DNA from: Streptomyces clavuligerus | GTDB lineage: Bacteria; Actinomycetota; Actinomycetes; Streptomycetales; Streptomycetaceae | Reading direction: 5' to 3' | NCBI RefSeq assembly: GCF_005519465.1 | Contig: NZ_CP027858.1 | Location: 4,960,001-5,024,000 of the forward strand | DNA length: 64,000 nucleotides | Shown: positions 17,225-24,778 of the stretch, piece by piece | Position numbering within the stretch: position 1 is the first letter of the stretch | Layout: every line of letters starts with the position of its first letter | Made by a program: the position numbers and the translations under genes | Notes under the pieces: generated by a model | What the model was told of the DNA's origin: nothing | The model's database searches: none | The model's input: only the letters and a program-made list of their open reading frames with translations

Positions 17225-18985
17225 TCAGTGGCCGGTCGTCTCCCGCCAGCGGTTGGTGATCGGCAGCCTGCGGTCCTTGCCGAAGCCCTTCGCCGAGATC
17301 TTCGTCCCCGGCGGGTACTGCCGCCGCTTGTACTCGGCGGTGTCGACCAGCCGCAGCGTCCTCGTCACCAGCTCCTCGTCGAACCCGGCGGCGACGATCG
17401 CCTCCTTGCCCTGGTCGCGGTCGACGTACAGCTCCAGAATCCGGTCGAGGACGTCGTAGTCGGGCAGCGAGTCCGTGTCCATCTGCCCCGGGCGCAGCTC
17501 CGCGCTCGGCGGCTTGGTGATCGACGCCTCGGGGATGGGCGGGGTCTGGCCGCGCTCCTCGGCGGCCCGGTTGCGCCAGTGCGCCAGCCGGAACACCGTC
17601 GTCTTGTAGACGTCCTTGATCGGCCCGTACGCGCCCACCGAGTCCCCGTACAGCGTGGAGTAGCCCACGGCCAGCTCGGACTTGTTGCCCGGCGCGAGCA
17701 CGATGTGCCCCTCCTGGTTGGAGACGGCCATCAGCAGGGTGCCGCGCAGCCGCGACTGGAGGTTCTCCTCGGCGAGCCCCGTCAGCGCGAGCGAGCCCAT
17801 GTACGCGTCGAACAGGGGCTCGATCGACACGGTACGGAAGTGGAGCCCGGTGCGCCGGGCCAGCTCGGCGGCGTCGTCCTTGGAGTGCTCGGACGAGTAC
17901 TTGGACGGCATGGAGACGCCGTACACGTTCTGCGCGCCGACCGCGTCGCAGGCGATGGCCGCGACCAGCGCGGAGTCGATGCCGCCGGAGAGCCCGATGA
18001 GGACCGAGCGGAAGCCGTTCTTCGCGGCGTAGGCGCGCAGTCCCACGACGAGGGCCGAGTACACCTCCTCGTCGTCGTCGAGGCGCTCGGCGTAGCCCCC
18101 GGTCAGCTCCGGGTCGTAGGAGGGCAGCGGGTCGGCGGAGACGACCACGTGGTCGATGCGCAGCCCGTCGTCCACGATCCCGGAGGGGATCCCGGGGGCG
18201 GCGGCGGGCAGCTCCAGATCGAGGACGACACAGCCCTCGGAGAACTGCGGGGCCCGCGCGACGACCTCGCCGGACGCGTCGACCACGATCGAGTCCCCGT
18301 CGAAGACCAGCTCGTCCTGGCCCCCGATCATCGCCAGATAGGCGGTGGTGCACCCGGCCTCCTGGGCCCGCTTGCGGACCAGCTCCAGCCGGGTGTCGTC
18401 CTTGTTCTGCTCATAGGGCGAGGCGTTGATGGAGATCAGCAGCCCGGCCCCGGCGGAGCGGGCGGCGGGCACCCGGCCGCCGTCCTGCCACAGGTCCTCG
18501 CAGATGGCGAGGGCCACGTCGACGCCGTGCACCCGGATCACCGGGAGGGTGTCCCCGGGGACGAAGTAGCGGAACTCGTCGAAGACGCCGTAGTTGGGCA
18601 GATGGTGCTTGGCGAAGCTGAGCACCACCTCGCCCCGGTGCAGCACGGCGGCGGCGTTGCGCGGGGCTCCGGCGGGCTGGCCGTACGTGGGCTGGGCGGC
18701 CTCGGAGCGGTCGAGATAGCCGACGATCACCGGCAGCTCGCCCAGATCCTCGTCCGCGAGGCGGACGGCCAGCGCCAGCAGCGCGGCCCGGGACGCCGCC
18801 ACGAAGGAGGCGCGCAGGGCCAGGTCCTCCACGGGGTAGCCGGTCAGCGCCATCTCGGGGAAGGCGACGAGGTGGGCACCCTGCTCGGCGGAGTGCCGGG
18901 TCCGGCGCACGATCGACTCGGCGTTGCCGGAGAGATCGCCGACGGTCGAGTCGATCTGATTCAGGGCGAGACGTAGTTGAGGCAC
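17225..18985 (-). CDS. nadE: Glutamine-hydrolysing NAD+ synthase
   Basis: The 586-residue two-domain enzyme converts deamido-NAD+, ATP and glutamine to NAD+. The N-terminal nitrilase-type glutaminase (1-270) has its full triad: Glu44 (AFPEMALTGYP), Lys126 (SFAKHHLPNYG) and Cys162 (AICEDLW). The C-terminal ATP-pyrophosphatase domain starts near 330 and has the P-loop GLSGGIDSALVA. GNKSELAVGYSTLYGD is the typical synthase motif. GTG start. It ends near a strong hairpin shared with the EEP gene. Confidence 0.96.
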   Translation of the reverse strand: MPQLRLALNQIDSTVGDLSGNAESIVRRTRHSAEQGAHLVAFPEMALTGYPVEDLALRASFVAASRAALLALAVRLADEDLGELPVIVGYLDRSEAAQPTYGQPAGAPRNAAAVLHRGEVVLSFAKHHLPNYGVFDEFRYFVPGDTLPVIRVHGVDVALAICEDLWQDGGRVPAARSAGAGLLISINASPYEQNKDDTRLELVRKRAQEAGCTTAYLAMIGGQDELVFDGDSIVVDASGEVVARAPQFSEGCVVLDLELPAAAPGIPSGIVDDGLRIDHVVVSADPLPSYDPELTGGYAERLDDDEEVYSALVVGLRAYAAKNGFRSVLIGLSGGIDSALVAAIACDAVGAQNVYGVSMPSKYSSEHSKDDAAELARRTGLHFRTVSIEPLFDAYMGSLALTGLAEENLQSRLRGTLLMAVSNQEGHIVLAPGNKSELAVGYSTLYGDSVGAYGPIKDVYKTTVFRLAHWRNRAAEERGQTPPIPEASITKPPSAELRPGQMDTDSLPDYDVLDRILELYVDRDQGKEAIVAAGFDEELVTRTLRLVDTAEYKRRQYPPGTKISAKGFGKDRRLPITNRWRETTGH

Positions 18986-19097
18986 GGCCCCCAGTCTAAT
19001 CGTCTCTCTGACGCGATGTGCCGTGCGGCGATGTGGGGCGCCCCACGTCCGGGCCCGGGGCGGGGGAGCGGGACGCCCCGTCCGGCCGCCGAGAGGC

Positions 19098-19139
19098 GCC
19101 CCGCGCCCGCGCCGCCCCGGGGCGGCGCGGGCGCGGGGC
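19098..19139. terminator. 42-nt perfect palindrome (terminator)
   Basis: A 21-bp perfect inverted repeat with no spacer lies 7 nt past the stop of the multicopper oxidase gene and about 110 nt upstream of nadE. The transcript would form a very stable stem, so it should terminate the copper operon. The arms begin GCCCCGCGCCC. Confidence 0.9.
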
Positions 19140-19145
19140 CGCGGC

Positions 19146-20816
19146 TCAGGCGCCGCGCTCCCGCCGGTAGCCGAAGGCCGTCATCATCCCCGCCTCCGCG
19201 TGGTAGACGTTGTGGCAGTGGATCATCCACAGGCCCGGGTTGTCGGCGTCGAAGTCGGCGGTCAGCCGGCCGTTCGGCAGGATCACCGCCGTGTCCTTGC
19301 GGGCCCCTCCCGGGGTGTCCCCCAGGGCGAAGGTGTGCCCGTGCAGATGGAGCGGGTGCCACATGGTGGTCGTATTGCGGAAGACCAGCCGCACCCGCTC
19401 CCCGGAGCGGACCTCGTACCGGGGCGCGCCGCCGGCCCAGGGCGTGCCGTCGAAGGCCCAGTCGTACGCCGCCATCCCGCCCGTCAGCTCGATCCCGACG
19501 GTGCGGTCCGGCGTGCGGCGGGGCAGGGCCACGGAGTCGTCGGCGCGCAGCCGGTCGGCGGTCAGCAGCCGCCGGGACAGCTCCCGGGGCCGGGTCCGCG
19601 CGCCGGGCGGGGAGCCGCCGCCGGTGCGGAGCACTGCGAGCGCGGACGCGCCCTTGCCCTCGGCGACAGCGGTGAACGGGAAGACCCCGTCGCCCGCCGT
19701 CACGAGGACGTCGTAGCGCTCGCCCATGCCCAGCAGCAGGGCGTCGGTGCGCGCGTGCCGCACCGGGAACCCGTCCGTGTGGGTGACGGTCAGCTCATGG
19801 CCGCCGAGGGCGACCCGGAAGGCGGTATCGCCGCCCGCGTTGACGATCCGCAGCCGGATGCGGTCGCCGGGCCTCGCGGTGAAGACCTCCGGGTCCTTCG
19901 GCGTGCGGCCGTTGACGAGGTAGTGCGGATAGGCGACGTCACCGGCGTCCCCGCCGAGCAGATCGCTCCGCGCGCCCATCATCATCCGGGACGGGCCCTT
20001 CGGGTCGCCGGGGTTCTCCCGCGCGGACATCGGGGCCATGCCGCCGTGGCCCTCGTGCCCGCCGCCGCCCGTGCCCTCGCCCTCGCCCATGCCCATGCCC
20101 ATACCCTCGCTCAGCTCGGCGAGGACCGCGTCGGGGGTGGAGCCGTCGACACCGTCGACCCAGTCGTCCAGGACGATCACCCACTCCTTGTCGTACGCCA
20201 GGGGTTCCTTCGGGTCCTCGACGATCAGCGGCGCGTACAGCCCCCGGTCCTGCTGGACGCCGGAGTGGGGGTGGAACCAGTAGGTGCCCGGGTCGGACAG
20301 GGCGAAGCGGTAGGTGAACTCCGCGCCCGCCGCGATGGGCCGCTGGGTGAGGCCGGGGACGCCGTCCATGTCATTGCGCAGCGCCAGGCCGTGCCAGTGC
20401 AGGGAGGTCGACTCGGGCAGGTTGTTGGCGAGGGTGAGGGCGAGGGTGTCCCCGGCGGTGGCCCGGACCTCCCGGCCGGGGAGCCGGTCCCCGTACGCCC
20501 AGGAGCGGACCGTCAGGCCGCCGCCCAGCTCCAGCGTGGCGGGGGTGGCGGTCAGCCGCACCCTGCGCTCGGGGCCACCGGCCCGCTTCGCCTCGGCGGC
20601 CCGGACCTCCGGGCCGCCGGGGGAGACGAAGTCCTTGAGCCGCCCCGGGTCCCGGGCGCCCTTGGCGTCCGGGGCGGCGGACTTCCCGCCGGGGGAGCCG
20701 TGGCCCGCGTGGCCGCCGCCCCCGGAGTCCGATCCGGAGCAGGCGGCGAGGGCCCCGGTCCCGGCGAGGGCGAGGGAGGCTCCCACGAGGGAGCGGCGAG
20801 TGATGTGCGTGCGCAT
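19146..20816 (-). CDS. Multicopper oxidase, Tat-exported lipoprotein, CueO-like
   Basis: A 556-residue secreted protein. The N terminus THITRRSLVGASLALAGTGALAAC combines a twin-arginine signal with a lipobox (LAAC), so folded, copper-loaded enzyme is exported and lipid-anchored. All copper sites are present: HWHG, FHPHSG, HPLHLHGH and the type 1 site HCHNVYHAEAGMM, whose axial ligand is Met. A Met/Gly/His-rich insert (GMGMGMGEG... GHEGHGGMAPM) resembles the Cu(I)-binding insert of CueO. The likely role is oxidising toxic Cu(I) outside the cell. It lies downstream of a DUF6153 gene with a copper-operator-like palindrome. ATG chosen over a GTG 12 nt upstream because the ribosome site fits. Confidence 0.92.
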   Translation of the reverse strand: MRTHITRRSLVGASLALAGTGALAACSGSDSGGGGHAGHGSPGGKSAAPDAKGARDPGRLKDFVSPGGPEVRAAEAKRAGGPERRVRLTATPATLELGGGLTVRSWAYGDRLPGREVRATAGDTLALTLANNLPESTSLHWHGLALRNDMDGVPGLTQRPIAAGAEFTYRFALSDPGTYWFHPHSGVQQDRGLYAPLIVEDPKEPLAYDKEWVIVLDDWVDGVDGSTPDAVLAELSEGMGMGMGEGEGTGGGGHEGHGGMAPMSARENPGDPKGPSRMMMGARSDLLGGDAGDVAYPHYLVNGRTPKDPEVFTARPGDRIRLRIVNAGGDTAFRVALGGHELTVTHTDGFPVRHARTDALLLGMGERYDVLVTAGDGVFPFTAVAEGKGASALAVLRTGGGSPPGARTRPRELSRRLLTADRLRADDSVALPRRTPDRTVGIELTGGMAAYDWAFDGTPWAGGAPRYEVRSGERVRLVFRNTTTMWHPLHLHGHTFALGDTPGGARKDTAVILPNGRLTADFDADNPGLWMIHCHNVYHAEAGMMTAFGYRRERGA

Positions 20817-20886
20817 GACGAAGTGCACCTTCGGGTGGTCGTGGACGGATCTGATCGGCCGTGCGCCCCGGGACGGGGCACGGCTC

Positions 20887-21300
20887 CTAGATCCGCAGGA
20901 CCGACAGGCGGGTGAGCACCTCGCGCGGCGGCGGCGCCCGGGGGCCCTCCGCGCCGGTGGGCCGGACCCGCCGCACCCGGGCCGCCAGGGCCCGTGCCCG
21001 CCGCCGCAGGCCGACGACGAGCAGCGCGACGCCGTACGCGCCGAGCACGGCGAGACAGACCAGCGCCGGGTCCATGCCGTGCCCGGCCCCCGGTTCCGGG
21101 CCGTCCGTCCGCGCCGCCGTGGACGCCGCGATCCCGCCGGGGGCGTGCGCGCCGGGCGCCGGGACGCTGCCGTGGTGCCCCTGGACGCGGTCCGGGGACG
21201 GATGGCCCACCGTGTGCATCGTGCCGAGGCCGAACAGCAGCGCGACGAGCAGCAGCAACTGCCCCGCGCGTCCGCTCCGGCCCCACATCATGATCCGCAT
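20887..21300 (-). CDS. DUF6153-family small His-rich membrane protein
   Basis: A 137-residue protein opening MRIMMWGRSGR, a first transmembrane helix LLLLVALLFGLGTMHTVGHP, a loop rich in His, Gly and Pro, and a second helix VCLAVLGAYGVALLVVGL followed by a basic tail. This is the DUF6153 layout in Streptomyces. It is probably co-transcribed with the multicopper oxidase 70 nt downstream. Location and the His-rich loop suggest copper handling, which is inference. The start codon lies 2 nt after a TACCC/GGGTA palindrome. Confidence 0.8.
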   Translation of the reverse strand: MRIMMWGRSGRAGQLLLLVALLFGLGTMHTVGHPSPDRVQGHHGSVPAPGAHAPGGIAASTAARTDGPEPGAGHGMDPALVCLAVLGAYGVALLVVGLRRRARALAARVRRVRPTGAEGPRAPPPREVLTRLSVLRI

Positions 21301-21302
21301 AC

Positions 21303-21317
21303 TACCCCCACCGGGTA
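21303..21317 (-). promoter_or_regulatory. Candidate CsoR-type copper operator
   Basis: TACCC-CCACC-GGGTA is a perfect 5-bp inverted repeat with 5-nt spacer, overlapping the ribosome-binding site of the DUF6153-oxidase operon. Short GC-rich palindromes of this form are bound by the Cu(I) sensor CsoR in Streptomyces. Binding here is inferred from the sequence and from the copper genes it precedes. Confidence 0.6.
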
Positions 21318-21527
21318 TGCGTGCGAGGGGTGCGCACCGTCCGGGCACGGCCGCCGCCCGGGGCTTTGGCGGTCTTCGTCGTCAGGCTGACGGGGAGCGC
21401 CCGCGCGGGTCCCCGGCACGGCGGCGGAGGCGGACAGCGAGGGCGGCGGGCTGATGGCGGCGCAGGAGTCACCGGCGGAACGGGCGCCCTGCGCACCGCC
21501 GCGGCCCGCGCCCTCGGCCGGGCGCTC

Positions 21528-21593
21528 CGCGCCTGGCGCTGTCCGCCGCGCTCGGCCCGTCGCGCCTGGCGCTGTCCGCCGCGCTCGGCCCGT
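21528..21593. repeat. 33-bp exact tandem duplication
   Basis: Two identical 33-bp units (21528-21560, 21561-21593) beginning CGCGCCTGGCGCTG lie in non-coding DNA upstream of the hydrolase remnant. Confidence 0.9.
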
Positions 21594-21604
21594 CCGTCCG
21601 GTGT

Positions 21605-21751
21605 GCGGCCCTCCGGTCCTGCCGTGCCCGGGATGGGGCCCGGCGTCCGGCGCGCGGCCCTCCGGTCCTCCCGTGCCCGGGATGGGGCCCGGCGTCCGGC
21701 GCGCGGCCCTCCGGTCCTCCCGTGCCCGGGGGCGGGGCCCGGCGCCCGCCG
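21605..21751. repeat. 49-bp tandem repeat, three copies
   Basis: Units start at 21605, 21654 and 21703 (GCGGCCCTCCGGTCCT...). The first two differ at one base, and the third diverges in its second half. The 49-bp period is not a multiple of three, so the array is not coding. It is a minisatellite-like expansion next to a decayed gene. Confidence 0.88.
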
Positions 21752-21783
21752 CGCTCGTCCGCCGCTGTCGCACCACCCCACGG

Positions 21784-22059
21784 GTGGCCCGCGGCGCACT
21801 CCTGGAGAACGCCCGCCACCGGGCCCTCGCCGCCGAGGTTCTGGCGCTGCGCCAGGACCGGCCGCTGCCCGGCGTGCCGGTCACGGTCCTCGCCGCGACC
21901 GAGGGCGGACGGCGGTGGACCGCCCGGCGGCGGGCGCCCGCCCTGAACCGGGCGCGCGGTTCGACGAGATCGCCCCGGCGGTCCATCCGCTGATGCCGGA
22001 CCGGCCGGACGCGGTGGCCGGCGCGGTGCTCGGCGCCCGGCCGCGCCGAACCGTGCCGC
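21784..22059 (+). pseudogene. Frameshifted C-terminal remnant of an alpha/beta hydrolase
   Basis: In one frame (from 21784) the DNA reads LENARHRALAAEVLALRQD, then GVPVTVLAATEGG and RRWTARRR. In a second frame, from about 21955, it reads FDEIAPAVHPLMPDRPDAVAGAVLGAR. Joined, these look like the end of a Streptomyces alpha/beta hydrolase, with the strand before the acid residue, then the His region and the final helix with DRPDAVA. The N-terminal two thirds, with nucleophile and oxyanion hole, are missing and replaced by minisatellite DNA. I regard it as a decayed gene. Family assignment is by pattern only. Confidence 0.5.
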
Positions 22060-22068
22060 CCGCCCCGG

Positions 22069-22488
22069 TCACCTCGCCGCGTACACCCGCTCCACCCACC
22101 CCGCAAGCTGCTCGTCCGAGAGATGCCGGGCCAGATCGGCCTCGCTGATCATCCCCACCAGCCGCTTGTTCTCGATCACCGGCAGCCGCCGGATCTGGTG
22201 CCCCTCCATCTCCTGGAGCACGTCCTCGACCCCGGAGCCCGCGTCGATCCAGCGCGGTGTCCCCCGGGCCAGATCCCCGGCCGTGACCTTCGACGGGTCG
22301 TGGCCCACGGCGACACAGCCCACCACGATGTCCCGGTCGGTGAGGATGCCGCACAGCCGCTCGTTCGAGTCGGCGATCGGCAGTGCGCCCACCCCCAGCT
22401 CGCGCATGAGCTGCGCGGCCCGGTCGAGCGTCTCGTGCGCGGGGATCCACTGGGCCCCGGCGTGCATGATGTCCTTGGCGGTGGTCAT
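22069..22488 (-). CDS. CBS-domain pair protein
   Basis: A 139-residue cytosolic protein made only of two CBS motifs: AKDIMHAGAQWIPAHETLDRAA...GILTDRDIV, then DVLQEMEGHQIRRLPVIENK...GMISEADLA. Such stand-alone pairs bind adenosine nucleotides or other ligands and regulate partners. They are often linked to dormancy or redox stress in actinobacteria. The ATG has a GAGGAGG ribosome site 9 nt upstream, so the long upstream open frame is not used. A partner is not evident. Confidence 0.9.
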   Translation of the reverse strand: MTTAKDIMHAGAQWIPAHETLDRAAQLMRELGVGALPIADSNERLCGILTDRDIVVGCVAVGHDPSKVTAGDLARGTPRWIDAGSGVEDVLQEMEGHQIRRLPVIENKRLVGMISEADLARHLSDEQLAGWVERVYAAR

Positions 22489-22743
22489 GGTCGGTCGAAC
22501 CTCCTCGGCCGTCGGCGGTCGGCGCGCGACCCGATGGGTCCCGCGTTCTCCGGAGTACCGCGACCGCCGCGCCCCAAACCCCACCTGCCCCACCGGCCTC
22601 GTGCACCCCACTCCGGAGACGCTCCCCGAAACCACCCCTGGACACCCGTCCGTGACCGCCCCCGGACAGCCGTCCGCCCCGGAGCCTGACGGCTGACCGG
22701 GGCGGACGGCTGAGCGGGCCGGGGGCCCAAGGGCGCACGGGCC

Positions 22744-23403
22744 TCAGGTGCGGACCTGGGCCCCGCGCTCCTTGAGCATGCCCACCATCAGCTCGACCTC
22801 GGAGCGCTGCCCGTTGACCATGGTCTGCGCCAGCGACTTCTGGGTGTCGACCTCGCACAGATCCACACAGCCCTGGGCCATGTCGGCACCGGCGTTGTGG
22901 TGGACGATCATGAGCTGGAGGAACTCGGTCTCCGCGGCCCTGCCCTTGAGCTTCTTCAGCCGCTCCATCTGCTCGGGCGTCGCCATGCCCGCCATCAGGG
23001 CGCCGTCCCCGGCCCCCCGCGCGTGCCCCGCGTGCGCGCCGCCCGCCTCCGCCATCCACGCCATCGGCTTCTGGCCGGGGTCGACCTTCGGCAGCTCCCA
23101 CAGGCTCAGCCAGCCGTGCATCATGCCGCGCTGGTTGGCCTGGGTGTTGGCGATGTCGTACGCCAGTGTGCGGACGTCCTCGTCGTCGGTGAGGTCGCGC
23201 ACGATGAACGACATCTCCACCGCCTGCTGGTGGTGGATGGCCATGTCCCGCGCGAACCCGGCGTCGGCGGAGTCGGCCGCCGGGGTCACGGGGTGCGCGG
23301 ATTCGCCGTCCCCGCCCGCCGCGACCACCGTCGCGGTGCCCGCGAAGAGCAGCGCCAGGACGACGGCCGCGATGGAGGCCCAGTGGGTCCGGGTCATCGC
23401 CAT
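22744..23403 (-). CDS. DUF305-family secreted His/Met-rich protein
   Basis: A 219-residue protein with an N-terminal hydrophobic signal/anchor (residues 8-28) and a helical DUF305 domain. The domain has the paired motifs FARDMAIHHQQAVEM and FLQLMIVHHNAGADMA, plus many Met residues. DUF305 proteins are ferritin-like helical bundles frequently found beside copper genes. A periplasmic metal-related role is inferred. The ATG shares one base with the stop of the DUF3105 gene upstream (TGATG), so the two are translationally coupled. Confidence 0.85.
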   Translation of the reverse strand: MAMTRTHWASIAAVVLALLFAGTATVVAAGGDGESAHPVTPAADSADAGFARDMAIHHQQAVEMSFIVRDLTDDEDVRTLAYDIANTQANQRGMMHGWLSLWELPKVDPGQKPMAWMAEAGGAHAGHARGAGDGALMAGMATPEQMERLKKLKGRAAETEFLQLMIVHHNAGADMAQGCVDLCEVDTQKSLAQTMVNGQRSEVELMVGMLKERGAQVRT

Positions 23404-24053
23404 CACTTCGCCGTCACGCCACCGGCGCACGCGGCGCCGGGCTCCTGCGTCTGCGGGCCCTGGACGTACTTCTTGAAGAACAGCTCGACCCGCTCGTCAT
23501 CGGCGCTGTCCACGGTGAGCTGCTTGCCCCACGCCGAGAGCATGATCGCGCCCTGCTGCTCCTTGATCGGGCTGATCATGGAGTACGAGGTCTCCTTGAC
23601 CTTCTTCTCCAGCTTCTCGACATCGCCCTTGGGAGCCTTGTCGTTGTACGTGACCCACACCGCGCCGTGCTCCAGCGAGTGCACCGCGTTCTCGTTCGGC
23701 ACCGGCTCCTTGTAGACGCTGCGGTCGCAGTTCAGCCAGCGGGTGTGGTGGTCGCCGCCGACCGGGGGCGTCTGCTCGTACGTGACGGGCTTCGGGTCGA
23801 CGTGGTTGTTGCCGAGCTTCTTCTCGTCCCAGGTCTTGATCCCGGATATCGGCTGCGCGAGCAGCTTCTCCTCGCGCTTGTCCTCCTCGTTCTCCTCGTT
23901 CAGCACATAGACGCCGAAGCCGACGAGCCCGGCCACGATCACACCGCTGATGGAGATGGTCAGCAGGCGGTTGCGGCGCTCGCGGGACGCCTCGGCCTTG
24001 CGCATGGCCTCGATACGGGCGCGGCGGTCGTCGCTGGTCTTACGGGAAGCCAT
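23403..24053 (-). CDS. DUF3105-family membrane-anchored protein
   Basis: A 216-residue protein. A charged N-terminal tail (SRKTSDDRRARIEAMRKAEASRERRNR) is followed by one transmembrane helix (about 30-50). The extracellular DUF3105 domain carries PPVGGDHHTRWLNCDRSVYKEPV, AVHSLEHGAVWVTY and a Cys near the C terminus. The conserved HH, Cys and LEHG residues look like metal ligands. DUF3105 is widespread in actinobacteria, without an assigned reaction. It forms a coupled pair with DUF305, 2 kb from the multicopper oxidase, so a copper or redox role is plausible. Confidence 0.85.
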   Translation of the reverse strand: MASRKTSDDRRARIEAMRKAEASRERRNRLLTISISGVIVAGLVGFGVYVLNEENEEDKREEKLLAQPISGIKTWDEKKLGNNHVDPKPVTYEQTPPVGGDHHTRWLNCDRSVYKEPVPNENAVHSLEHGAVWVTYNDKAPKGDVEKLEKKVKETSYSMISPIKEQQGAIMLSAWGKQLTVDSADDERVELFFKKYVQGPQTQEPGAACAGGVTAK

Positions 24054-24198
24054 CGTGTCGTCCTTCGTCGTGGGGTGACCAAGAAATGATCAAATGATCG
24101 GGAGGGCGGGCGGAGCGGGGCAAGGGCGCGGGTGGTACCGGGCCCGTCCCGCGGATGTCCGGCAAGAGGCCCCGCGGGGCATCCGGACGACAGGGCCC

Positions 24199-24570
24199 TT
24201 AAGTCCGCAGCACCTGAAGGACGTGCAGATCGGGAGCGCGCGGCCGGGCGGGTGTGGCCGTGGGCGCGCCGGTCACCGGGTCCCGGTCGAGCCGGGGCAG
24301 CCGGTGTCCCGGGTCGGCGGGGGAGTCCGGCGGCGGCGCGGTCAGGACCGCGGCGGAGACCGTCGGCAGCAGTCCGCAGGCGCCCCTGTCGTTGGGACAG
24401 GAGAAGGCGGGCGCGGAGTGCCGGGCGGGGTCCAGCGTGATCCCGGGGCGATGGTGCTCGTCCGGCGGATCGAGACAGAGGAAGAGCGCGCCGAGCAGCG
24501 TCGCCACGGCACTCAGCAGTGCCATGGGACGCTGGATCTGCGCGCCGAGGCCGGACGGCTTACCCCCCAT
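24199..24570 (-). CDS. Small membrane protein of unknown function
   Basis: A 123-residue protein from the ATG giving MGGKPSGLGAQIQ. It has one transmembrane helix (MALLSAVATLLGALFLCL) and a Pro-rich extracytoplasmic part with two cysteines (FSCPNDRGACGLLP) that could form a disulfide. I do not recognise the family. A longer open frame upstream runs into the glnA2 region and is not credible. It is divergent from glnA2, with 208 nt between starts. Confidence 0.6.
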   Translation of the reverse strand: MGGKPSGLGAQIQRPMALLSAVATLLGALFLCLDPPDEHHRPGITLDPARHSAPAFSCPNDRGACGLLPTVSAAVLTAPPPDSPADPGHRLPRLDRDPVTGAPTATPARPRAPDLHVLQVLRT

Positions 24571-24778
24571 GTCCGCAGATCGTAGCGAGCGGCGCCGTTC
24601 CGCACCGCATACGGGGCGCCCCGGCGGCCGTACGGCCCGGGTCCGGTGCCCTCCGGACTCGTTTCCCGGGGGTCGGCTGACCCACAATGGGGCTCGGCGC
24701 CGGGTTCGCAATGTGCTGGAAACCCGTGGATGGGATGCTCGGCGGAGCAGGCGGCTTGACCGGCAAGGATGGGTGGAA

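Noticed and set aside
21605..21751. CRISPR array
   Set aside because: Repeats are directly adjacent, with no unique spacers, and no cas genes are present.
21321..22148. Collagen-like or Arg/Pro-rich open frames over the minisatellites
   Set aside because: Repeat periods of 33 and 49 bp create long frames in several registers. The 49-bp period cannot keep one protein repeat.
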